DNA of 64,000 nucleotides, taken from Thielaviopsis euricoi (Eukaryota; Ascomycota; Sordariomycetes; Microascales; Ceratocystidaceae). Position 1 is the stretch's first letter, and each line of letters starts with the position of its first letter. Made by a program: the position numbers and the translations under genes. The DNA lies in assembly GCA_001599615.1 (NCBI GenBank), contig BCHJ01000001.1, positions 1,617,455 through 1,681,454 on the forward strand, given 5' to 3'. This document shows positions 46,131 through 56,274 of the stretch, piece after piece. The notes under the pieces are model-generated. The model searched no databases and was not told where the DNA came from. It worked only from the letters and a program-made list of their open reading frames with translations.

Positions 46131-48782
46131 TTACAGAGCGTGCTGCACCTGCTCAGCCTCATACTCCAACTGCTTCTCAGATAACTGTGGCTTCGTTGCC
46201 AATGTCAACTGACTAAGCGACAACGTGCGCACCGTCTTGCGCTGCGATCCGCCAAATGCGTCAATGACATGCGGCGCATCGGCTTCATCTTCATCGTCCT
46301 CATCCTCGTCGTCGTGGTCACTCAGCATGCTTTCTGCCGGAACAAAAGACGAGGCTTCATCGTCAAAACCGGTGCCCGAGCCCATCAGCATGCCCTCGTC
46401 TTCACCAAAGACCGAGGCAACCATGGACCGGCGCGACGGCGGCGCCCGATGATGCAGGCTAAAGTTGCGTGCCGGGAGGTTGCCGCTGAAGATCACGCTG
46501 GACGTAGAGCCGGCCATGGGCATCGCAGTTGTGTTGTTGGCATTGGCGTTGGTGTGGTTGTTGGCATGGAGTGCACGCGCAAGACGACGCACTTCGGCTT
46601 CAAGCGTAATGCGGGCAGCGCGCTCGGTCTCAATCATGACAAGCAGGTTGTTGTACTGCTCATCATTGATTGACAAAGCCTGAGGTTGAGGCTGAGTCTT
46701 GTTGGCGTCCTTGGAATCGACGGTGGCAGCACGAGCAGGAGGAGCTGGGGCAGCGTGCAGAGAACTGCTAAACGTGGGCGCCTGGCCAAACGACATGTGC
46801 GAATCCTCGCTTCTACGTGAGCTGGGCGGTCTCAGCATCTGGTGCGCGTCTCCACCACCCATGCCACGGTCGCCGTTGACCAGCGTGGTGCTGGTCTGGC
46901 CAGAAGACGCCGCACTACCAAGGCCGAGAAGTGATCCATCGTCAGTCAGCCGGAATCCAGGCAGGATTTCGTGGAGAGTCCGCATGGACTTTTCCAGACG
47001 GCACACGCGGGTTTCAACGTCACCAACACGCGAATCGAAGCTGGCAGCCTCGGTGATTTTCATGGTCGCTAGCGGGCCAAAGTTGAAGGGCTGCGGTGGC
47101 GACGGTGGGCGCTCACTAGGCTCTGGCGGCAGCTCTGCTGTCATGGGCCCGGCTTCAGAGACAGGTGAGTGCACGAACGTACCGGCGTAGCTCTGGCGCC
47201 AGTACCGGATTTCATCGCTGCGCCGACGCTCAGTCACCGATGCCACCACAGTAGTCGTGGTGCTCAAGTCTAGAGCAATACCAGGTACCGAGCGAGACCG
47301 GCGACGATTCCGCATGACCTCTGGGCTGGTGATGGCCTTGCCAATCTCGTCGTGGCCAGCCTCGTTGGCCTCCTCGATATCACCATCATCATCACGCGGC
47401 GTCCGGCTACGGCACTGAGAGCTGGTTGGCCGCGGCGACAGACCGCTAGGCTCGGCAAAAACGTTGCGCGGTGGAATGTAGAATTCGCCACCGGTACTTG
47501 CTGCACGGCGCTTAAAGATGAAACCCGGTGCATGCGGAGTGCCAAGAGGCGAGGGTGGTATTTGCGCAATCGGCGCGCCGACAATGGCAAGCTGTGAGCG
47601 CATCTGGGCCTGAGCCTGGGCCTCCATGTTAAGCGAGTTGCGAGCGCTCTCAATGGCGACAATATCCCGCGGCCCGATAGAGTGTGAGCGAAGGGCGCAG
47701 TCACGCTCACTGTTGCGCTCATGCGCCGGCAGTGAAATAGAGCGTTTTGCCTCTGCAATGGGCGAGGCGCGACGCGCTGTGGGGACATTCTGCGGGCTGG
47801 TCTGCAGAGTATCTGCGCCGGAAAAGGCCGAGCCAGCAATGGAGGCGGCGTCTGATGGCCGCGACGAGTGGCTGCGGCCGCGCTTTTTGCCAAAGATCTT
47901 GCCAATGGCTGATCTGAGCGTGCTCTTTTTGCGCTGCGGCATGGAGTAGTCAATGGTTTGCGCCTGGCTATCAGAACGGCCGTGCGCAGGCGCAATTGAG
48001 CTGGCGCTGCTCTGCGACATTGCAGACTGTGTGTGACCGGCCGACTCGTTGCCGACGCTGATGGCGGCTGATGTGCGGATAATAGCACTGGACAGCGGAG
48101 GGCGGCCACGGGGATTTGACGTGCGGCCATTTACGCTGCCAGTACCAACGGCGCCCCCGTGTACGGGCTCTCTGCGCAAGTTAGTTTGCGAAAAGCTCCG
48201 GCCGTGGACGGCGCTGGGAGCCATGGTGCTGACGTTGGTGCCAGAGGCAGCGGCAACAGTAGCAGCGTTCATCATCAAGGTCGGCGAGGGGGTTGGCAAT
48301 GGTCTGCTGTGGAGAGGCAATGGTGCGCTTAGAGGGCCTCTTGGGGCCTGTTGTGAAACGTCAATGGGCGGTACTGGCGAGGGACTTGGCGAGACTGAGG
48401 TTCTCAAGGATGAGTTGCTTGGGGACTTTGCGCGGCCGTTCCCGCGAAGAGTTGGTGGCGGCGGCGGGGCAGATGTGGGTGCGCCCGAGGCAATAGCCTG
48501 GTCTAGTGTCGAGTTTGGCACAATGGGCATGCTGATGGGCTGATCCTCGGGAATGGACATTGGTAAGGGCATGGCGATGGGCATGGCGGACACAGGACTT
48601 CCCAATGGCGTGGTCGTGTCACGGACGGGCGACTGGAACGAATTGGTGGCTTGAGCATGGTATTCATCATCAAGAGGATCGGGAAATGGAATCGGAGCGG
48701 AAATCTTGCCGCGGATAGAAGCGGTCTTGGAACTCCGGCTGTTGGGGCTTCCGCCTTTGCTGAAGCGGTTTTTGGGTGGCAT
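46131..48782 (-). CDS. Large Ser-rich disordered protein with short coiled coils, unknown function
   Basis: One exon, 883 residues from the ATG at 48782 (MPPKNRFSKGGSPNSRSSK). Mostly Ser/Pro/Arg/Ala-rich and predicted disordered. Met/Pro repeats (AMPIAMPLPMSIPEDQPISM) lie near 70-90. A basic block (STLRSAIGKIFGKKRGRSHS) at about 280-300 resembles a membrane-binding amphipathic helix or nuclear signal. Two short coiled coils follow: SRVGDVETRVCRLEKSMRTLHEI at about 580-600 and DEQYNNLLVMIETERAARITLEAEVRRLARAL near 700-735. An acidic run (DHDDEDEDDEDEAD) and a closing helix (LATKPQLSEKQLEYEAEQVQ) end it. Such layouts occur in septum, polarity and kinase-substrate proteins; no name can be assigned. 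Confidence 0.82.
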   Translation of the reverse strand: MPPKNRFSKGGSPNSRSSKTASIRGKISAPIPFPDPLDDEYHAQATNSFQSPVRDTTTPLGSPVSAMPIAMPLPMSIPEDQPISMPIVPNSTLDQAIASGAPTSAPPPPPTLRGNGRAKSPSNSSLRTSVSPSPSPVPPIDVSQQAPRGPLSAPLPLHSRPLPTPSPTLMMNAATVAAASGTNVSTMAPSAVHGRSFSQTNLRREPVHGGAVGTGSVNGRTSNPRGRPPLSSAIIRTSAAISVGNESAGHTQSAMSQSSASSIAPAHGRSDSQAQTIDYSMPQRKKSTLRSAIGKIFGKKRGRSHSSRPSDAASIAGSAFSGADTLQTSPQNVPTARRASPIAEAKRSISLPAHERNSERDCALRSHSIGPRDIVAIESARNSLNMEAQAQAQMRSQLAIVGAPIAQIPPSPLGTPHAPGFIFKRRAASTGGEFYIPPRNVFAEPSGLSPRPTSSQCRSRTPRDDDGDIEEANEAGHDEIGKAITSPEVMRNRRRSRSVPGIALDLSTTTTVVASVTERRRSDEIRYWRQSYAGTFVHSPVSEAGPMTAELPPEPSERPPSPPQPFNFGPLATMKITEAASFDSRVGDVETRVCRLEKSMRTLHEILPGFRLTDDGSLLGLGSAASSGQTSTTLVNGDRGMGGGDAHQMLRPPSSRRSEDSHMSFGQAPTFSSSLHAAPAPPARAATVDSKDANKTQPQPQALSINDEQYNNLLVMIETERAARITLEAEVRRLARALHANNHTNANANNTTAMPMAGSTSSVIFSGNLPARNFSLHHRAPPSRRSMVASVFGEDEGMLMGSGTGFDDEASSFVPAESMLSDHDDEDEDDEDEADAPHVIDAFGGSQRKTVRTLSLSQLTLATKPQLSEKQLEYEAEQVQHAL

Positions 48783-51700
48783 TTTGAAAATAGAGAATAA
48801 AAAAGACAAAGGAGAAAAAGAAGAACAAGAAAGAAAAGAAGGAAAAATAAAACAAATAAGAAAATAAGAAAAGAGTGGCTAGGCGCAGCGACAAACAAAC
48901 GCCAGATATTTGTGTACTAAAAGTAGTAGCTGTGGCAGTGAGACGTTACGGCACAAGTAAAGCCGTTTGTTGCTGTTAGAATGGCCAGAATCAGAATGTC
49001 TGTCCGTCATGCACAATGCAAAAGCAAAGTGATGCATGCGATGCGAGGAAAACGGCAGACCAGACGAGAATCGGCCAAAGCTCAGCGAGCAGACAAGGAA
49101 AGATCCGAGTCGAGTTAAGGATAATTTCTTTTAATGAAGTTTAGCTGTAGCAAAAAGAAAAGAAGGACAAAGGAAAAGAAGAAACAAAAAAAAATACAAA
49201 AAGAAAAAGAAAAAGAAGGACAAGATAATGAAGTCAGGCCAAACAGCAAAACCAGAAGAAGAGAAAAAAAAAAAAAAGAAAAAAAACGGCACGGCCGCTG
49301 CAATCAGCGACGCAATTAAGAAATATGCCAGCAAGCCAGGCCAGGTAATTAACGTAGTGAGTGATGGATATGAGAAGAAGAAGACCAAAATCAGAGCAAC
49401 ACAATGCACGCCAGCATTGTGGTATTTGATGCAACGTTGGCCGGGTAGTGGAAGCTTGGAGGGAAGAGGACGAAGAGACAGTAAAGCAAGCCAATTATAA
49501 AACGAGACGATATAGCAGGGAATGAAATAGGAAGATGAGCGGCGGTCGTCGATGAAGCGAAAGCAGCAACTGTATTTGCAGGGAACGCAGAGAATGACGA
49601 AAAGACAAGAGTAGATGGGGGAGAATGGGAGGAGAAAGAGGACAGGAAGAAAAAGAGACTAATGAGAGTCTGGGACAATGGCGTATCTAATATGAAGCAG
49701 GCGAAACCTGTGAGTAGTAATGGGTTTTTGTTCCTGGCTCTGGGGTGTAGGAAAGCCAGCAAGCAAAGCAGGGTTTTGTTTGGAAGTTCTCAAGGCAAAA
49801 CCTTCTCTCTTTCTTAAGGGACCGTAAGCAGCAATTCGTAACAAAAAAAAAATAAAGACTGCAGGAAAAAAAGGGCTGTCAAAATGTGAGACACGATTAA
49901 AGAGAGAGAAAAGATGAAATGAGACAAGAGAAAACGATGTGAGCTTGTTACGAAGTCGGCGAGCAAGATAAAAGAATGATAATAATAAAAAGATCGTCAA
50001 TTCTCAGACGACCACACAAAAAAAGGCAACGTAAAAAAAAAGAGAAGCCGTAGAGGTTGTAGCTGATCTTATCAATGCGTCTTTTTTTTTATATACATGT
50101 CATCTCTCTTGACTGGGAAGACAACGGGGGTATTGTAGGCCCTGAAAAAGGAAGAAAAAAAAGACGTGGAACTTCTGATGGGCTCGGCTGGACTTTGTCG
50201 TCTTAGTTTTTTTCGGGGCGTCTTTTTTTTGCCCTTCGTTTACAGTTGAAGAGTGTGTCGTGCTGGTGGAGGGGGTGTGGGTGTGTGAATGTGAATGTGA
50301 ATGTGTGTGTGTTTGTGATGTAAACGGAAGAAGGAAGAGAAGAAGAAGGGATGAAATATTGACAAAGACCGGATAAGAACACACAAGTGGCGACTTTTTT
50401 TTTGGCACAGCCAGCAAAAGAGAAGAGAATTAAGAACTGAAGAAAAAGATGGAATGGTTCAAATGGGCTGAAAGAAGAAAAGAATGAAAAAAGACAAAAC
50501 AAACCGGTCTAGCCGTTGTTTTGAAAATTGAATTAGAAAAAAAAAAATATAATAAGAATGAAGAAAAACAGACGATAATGGTTATTCCTGCTGGCTGGGC
50601 GTCTTGTCTGTGGCTTGGTTGCTACAAACAAGACAAGTCAAGCCAAAGCCAACGCAAATATCCACAAGAAGCAATATTGTGGTACAACCCAAACAGAAGA
50701 GAATCAGAGAGGATAGAAAGAAAAGAAGAAAAGAGCTGAAAAGCAAAGTTCAAAACACTTATATCACACTACGGGAAACGTCTCACCCTTTTTTTTTTTT
50801 ATCCTTAGAGGTTGTTTTCGTTTGAATGAGCCTCCCGGAATATAATTCTACAAAACTTCATGGGTTCGTCGACTAGAAGTTTTCACTACTTGTACTAGTG
50901 TGTCCGCCAAGCCTTCTTTTTCGTCTTCTTTTTCTAGTAACTGGTACAAGGTAGAAAGGTATATGGAAGAATAGACAAAACAGAACAAAAGAGAACAAGT
51001 CAAGCAAGGGAAAACAGCTTGACTTATAATAAACGGTGAGAAGGGAGAAGTGGGATGGAAGGGGAACAAGGTAGGGCAGGGTGGTTAAAATACTGACTAG
51101 TCAACAATTACGTGTTGATCATTGAAAAGAGAAGAAGAGGACAAGATTGAAATGATGCAGCAAGACTGACTCTCACCGAGCCGGAACTCGGTGTTTGACT
51201 GTAACTCTGTGTAAATTTCCCGTCTGTGCGTTTATTTTTCTTGTACTTTTTTTTTGTGTCTGTAAGGCGGTTTTCTGAGCACTAAGAAAGACCAAAAACA
51301 AAAGCTAAACAGCCTAAGAAATAAAGTGAGACAAGAGAACAAAGCGTGGCAGACAATTTTATGTTACGCCCAAGATCATCGGGCGATGCTTTTATTTGGG
51401 ATTTCCATGTTTTGTGCTCGTGCTCTGTATAGTCTGGCAGTTCAATTCGCTTTAGTGGGCTATTTCGGCCCCCCAGAACTTCCGAACAGGGGGTTAGACG
51501 CAATTAATAGCCTGCTTTTAGCGCACGTCCACTAAAACCCAGTCCAGCCAAATAAAATAAGCATGATGCATTTGCACTGTTGTTTTTATCAGTGGCCTTT
51601 CATTTTTTTTTCTCTCTCTTCACTCTCTTCACTTTAGTTTTCTTTTCTTGTAATCTCTGATAATGTGCTTTCATGGAGTCTGAAGAAAGAGAAAAAAAAA

Positions 51701-54700
51701 ATAAAAATAAAAATAAAAATAAAAATAAAAAAACTCCCCTGGTATGCCACGTTAAATCAGGCCAAGCCAATGCTAATTAATGCTTGCATTAAGACAGTTT
51801 GCACTTATTTCATCTTGCTAATTCTAGCTCTGGTTCCTGAAGGGATTTGACTCACCCATGTGTGAATTCAATAGCAGTTGATTTGATGCCCTGTCAATTG
51901 TAATCTAGGGCAAAAAGCTACCAGTCAGTGTGAATGAATACAGGCCAAGTGTACTGGGTAAAGACATAGGCACAGGCTCAGGAACCAAGCCAAAAAGCAA
52001 GCATTAGCCCCTGTCAACCTGTCTTTGAAACAAAAGAATTACCGGTACACAATTAGAGTGCATCAGTATTTGCAACCCAACCCACTGCACTGACCCGACT
52101 GCACGTCCAACTTGCTCACTCACTCACTCACTGCATGTTTAACCTACTCTACTCTACGTTGTTATGCACTCACTTTACTGGGTAGCAAGCCGACCTGGTC
52201 GCCATACCCGTGCCACATGTCTCGATCAAGTTAGTTGGCCCGAAGACTTGCGACAGTCATGTTATTTCAAATATAACAAGCGCACTCCAAACAGGCCCAA
52301 CAGCCCGAAGCCGCGAACGATGACGCTGATGTCTGCCCCAGGAGGTACAACGAGACAGCAAGGGCTGGGTTTTTGTCATATTGTGTCTGTATCTTGTGTT
52401 CCGTATCATTCATGACTCCACGTTGTCCTGGTCGACAACAAAAAGTGCAGAATATAACGAGATAACGAGCTTGGTCATCACGTCAGGAAATAAGGATGAT
52501 GTGCCTTGACATGAGTACACCTTTATTTTGATAGCGAGCCGGAAAACTCGCGGTAAACAGCCTATGCGCTTGGTTATGCTCAGAAGGTTGGCGTATGTAG
52601 GCCAGTATGTTCATCAACGGCGTTGTTCTTCTTTGATGTCTCGAGTTGCCAGATCTGTCGAAATTCCGTACGCCTATGGATTTAGAGGTCTGTCAGAGGA
52701 TCAGGCGAGCAAAAAGGAAAGAAAAGGAAAGAAAAGAGAAACACGAAGCTACACTTGTAAAACTAGAGGCCGGCATCCTTCTGACAAGACTAGGGGGGTG
52801 GCAACCTTACAAAAGAACGGGTGCCTCATTGTTTGGTTCAATATCGAGACTAGTGCAGAAGCGAAGACTGAACAAGAGAACGTGGGTGACAGAGAGAGAT
52901 TGGCAGGTTTCCTGCAGATAGACAAGGCTGGGTGAAGACTATTAAAGCCCGAGTGGCCGTAATGATGATGTCGATGTTGTTGATGATAAAAAGATTACAA
53001 AGAGCGGGTAGGAATGAGTTGAGGAAAGAAAATGTCAAAGCCATGATCGACAATCCAGCCTTTCAGATGTACTACTAAGTAGTGATAGTACTACCAGCCA
53101 CTTTTCAGGCCATGGTTGAAATGGGCAGTAAGCTGAATAAAGAAACAGTACAACGAGCAAAGAAGAAGAAAAATAAGATTGCATGAACGCAGCTGTGAGA
53201 AGAATACAAACAGAGCTCAATGCAGCATCATCAGCCACCGGAGGAGCTGAAAGCTGCCAGAAATTCAAGCTATGATACCTGCCATCAGGGTAGGTTGACA
53301 AAATGTGCTCTCAAGTCCTTGCGTAAGTATTGTTTTGTCCCTACACACATGTGAATACGTATGTGTATGTTGTCTGCGTATGGAAATTTCTCCGCCGGCT
53401 ACTTGTTTGAGAAGATCAGTCCTGATGCATGAAGTTCTAGAAAAAGAGTCTCAGGTCGTCGTAGAGTTTGGGGAGGGGGTGAAAGGGGGAATTTTTGTTT
53501 TCATAGCTTTTTTTGAGGTCAGTACAATATAGTAGAGATAGCTAAATGACAAAAGTAAGGTTTGAGAAAAGCACACGGCTGTTTTGACATCCCGAGAGAC
53601 TTTTTTTTTATGCCGTCAATGAGACGAAGAGTTACTGACTGAATCCAGAAAAAAAACAACCCCCCCCCCCCCCCCTTTGTATCAGAAGCTTCTACTCAAC
53701 CAAACACCACAATAATATCCAATCCAGTTAGTTGTCTGTCCCGTTACAACGCAACCAAAACTGAAGATCAAAAGCCCGTGGTCCAAGCTTTTTTTTTTTT
53801 TTTCTTCTTTCCTGTTCTTTTTTTCTCTCTCTTTTCCCTCTCTTGGTTACAATATTGTCTCTTTTGAAAAGTTATTCCGAGCTTGTATTTCTTTTTCTCT
53901 CTCAGGTGGTGTTTCTGTAAGAGTTCATGAAAAGAAAAGAAAAAAAAACACGACCAGCCGTTTTGGTTTCGGACTCATGCGAAGCCGATGTTTGGTCCCG
54001 GAATCTGAACTGAGGCTATGCTATTCTATGCTATGCATTACTACTATGTTATGCTGTCGTGGACGTGAAAACGACGAGGTGAAACCGCCGAGAAATCTCT
54101 CTCTGGTGGAAAATGAAAAGTTCTGAAGGACAAGCCGAACCGTAGCATCAGTATGCGCGGGCGGGCTGCCTCTGCATTAATCCAGATGTTGTTTGCACGA
54201 TGGGGAATACTTTTCTTTTCCTCACACGGCAGACTTAAGAACAGCAGATAAGAAAACGAAATAATAAAAGCCTCCATTCGATCTGTCGTGCAGCCCAGAA
54301 ACTGACACGGAGACTTTCCTTTTGTCCTACGAACCATCACTGTACACCTCTATCGCCCGCACCGCGCCGGGCTCACTATGAAGTAGCATAGCATACATCC
54401 ATCTGCCTCTCCTGCCTCGTATGGAAACGCTCAAACTCTCGCCCTGGCCGGTTCCTTGGTGCTATTGCATGTTCGTCTTGTCATGCTTCTTTCTCTTTGC
54501 TGCTGCCTCGTACAGTTCAAACCGTGGTTTGGTCACCCACTTCACCCACTCACTCACTCACACCCTCCATAGAGACAACTGCAACGCTCCGTGGGCGCAG
54601 GCTTTCCTTTCCACTCTTCCTAGAGACTTGCGGGATTGATTGGTCGCGCAGCTGCATAACTCTGAAACACGGTTGCCCGCCTTTTTTTCTCTCGCCAACT

Positions 54701-54933
54701 ATTTCTTTTTCCATTGTTGAGAGAATCTAGCCATCATGTCGTGATCGCTGTCTATCCTGTATATAAAGCTAACCCAAGAAATAACCCTAACACTCCGCCT
54801 CTAATTCTGCTCCCAGACCCGGCCCTGGAACTCGTGCACTCTGAGCCTTTTCTTTTGTATTTTCACTGTAGCGTCCATATCTAGTCTCCTTCCTCTCTGG
54901 ATATACGTCGCCTGCGGAGCCTGTATAGCTCCG
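48783..54933. other. 6.1 kb gene-free region
   Basis: No convincing gene on either strand. 48783-50600 is purine-rich on the plus strand, a very long CT-rich leader/promoter for the 46131-48782 gene. Repeats: TG-rich run 50270-50325; (ATAAAA)n at about 51698-51732; 17 C at 53660-53676; T run near 53787-53802. A telomere-like TAACCCTAA lies at 54782-54790. Frames at 52528-52935 and 51326-51535 lack coding character. It may hold a non-coding RNA, but I see no structure that shows this. Confidence 0.5.
51698..51732 (+). repeat. (ATAAAA)n microsatellite
   Basis: Five or so copies of a TAAAAA-type hexamer in the 6.1 kb gene-free region. Similar hexamers occur as TTTTTG (4036-4071) and TTTTTA (6302-6327). 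Confidence 0.85.
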
Positions 54934-55625
54934 CTACCGACCAATGTCCAGGGCCGGCATCTCCAACCCGCCCGGGATCTCCACAATCGTACACAGTCTA
55001 TCAAACAGCTTCGAGCAGACGCCCTGGCTCTGCCAGACCTGTAGCGGATCCCACGGCTTTTGCGACCTTTCTGGGTACAGCAGCGCACAGGCGCGCGGCG
55101 GCAGCGGCGGCACGGGAAAGTATCGTGCGGCTGTCAGTGGTGCAATGAGCCGCTGCATCTTGAACAGCGTAAACCACATTCGCGAGAAGAGCCTCTCGTC
55201 ATCGTATGACCACTCTACTTTTAGGACGAGTCGGGACATCAGTGCTATGTAGATTGTCAGGTGGAAAGGGAGGTCGGGTGCGGTTGGCGGCTGGGTCTGT
55301 ATCTGGTAGTGAGTATCATGATGGGAAAGAGAGAGATAGCACGAGCACATACAATCGGAGGCTCCGACAGCCACCCCACCGGAACCGTTCTCACGATACG
55401 CTCCACAGAAGCTACCATCTCACCAATCTCCGCCTCAACATCGCCATGGCAGCGGTTCATCGTCTCATTCATCTCGCAGACCACCGTTTCAGTCAGGCCA
55501 AAGACAAGGGTCGTACTTCCGGCCGCAGAGGTACCTCCATTGGATGTAGATGTTGTAAGGGTGACGCATTTCGAGGCCGGAGCGGGTGCAGGCGCAAGCA
55601 CAGGTAGTTGACTTATCGGTATCAT
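54934..55625 (-). CDS. Small predicted protein, unknown function
   Basis: Two exons, 55625-55353 and 55296-54934, joined by a 56-base intron (GTATGT donor, ACAG acceptor; a second in-frame CAG 6 bases earlier is possible) give 211 residues. The start follows a CAAGAAAAAAATG context. An Ala/Pro start (MIPISQLPVLAPAPAPASK) leads to a helical stretch (LTETVVCEMNETMNRCHGDVEAEIGEMVASVERIV) and, across the splice, APDLPFHLTIYIALMSRLVL, then DDERLFSRMWFTLFKMQRLIAPL and a Pro/Cys-rich end (VPPLPPRACALLYPERSQKPWD; SKLFDRLCTIVEIPGGLEM). The continuous frame across a consensus intron is the main support. No family recognised. Confidence 0.5.
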
Positions 55626-56274
55626 TTTTTTCTTGATTGGCTATTGAGACGTCAGAGTACATGGCTTGCAGAGATGGTGAGAATAGATGTGCCGTGTGAG
55701 GTAGAGACAGCCATAACGTCGGGTAAAGAGTTATGCAGTTCAGATAGCAGGTAGTTCATCTTGTAGTCGTTGGTCTGATAGGGACTTGGATGAATGTGAA
55801 TGTGGGTGTCAGTTGTGGTTTACAAGTATGCAGGTATGAGCAAGCATTGCTTCTCGCTTTCAGATGGATTGTTGTTGATAAGTTCAGTAGTTGAGCCATT
55901 AAATGCGGCCGATACAATAGTAATCAAGTGACGATACATGTTAGTCTTAGGGTTATCAGGGTTGTCCCGCTCCGGCCGAACGGCCAACCTCCGATGGCAA
56001 ACAAAAGCCACAGCCATGCCGGAGAACCAGGAACTCCGAAGCCGGAATGCTGCCAATATTCTTTTACTTTTCTGCCGCTGATGTAACGGTAGCGGCTGTT
56101 TGGGGTCATCGGTCATTTCCCGGCTAAATAGCCGCCCTATTATGGTTATACTTATGCAACCTGCTCCCTTTGGAGAGAGAATGCGCCTTTTCTCTTTCGC
56201 TTTACGCTGTGTTCTGCTCTACACAGCGTGTTCTCATACACGTAAAAGTACCCGCTCACCGCTCACTGCCTGCC
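55626..56274. promoter_or_regulatory. Divergent promoter region, small orphan gene and esterase
   Basis: 649 bases between divergent starts. The part from 55930 to 56090 is GC-richer. No coding frame with support. Contains CCGCTCCGGCCGAACGG-like CGG-rich words at 55968-55982 that could bind Zn2Cys6 regulators; this is only a suggestion. A telomere-like TTAGGGTTA is at 55947-55955. Confidence 0.4.

Noticed and set aside
52528..52935. 135-residue frame
   Set aside because: Starts at a non-ATG codon, Lys/Arg/Gln composition of purine-rich spacer, no support.
55947..55955. TTAGGGTTA in the esterase promoter region as a telomeric relic
   Set aside because: Single unit and a half; not an array, within chance expectation.
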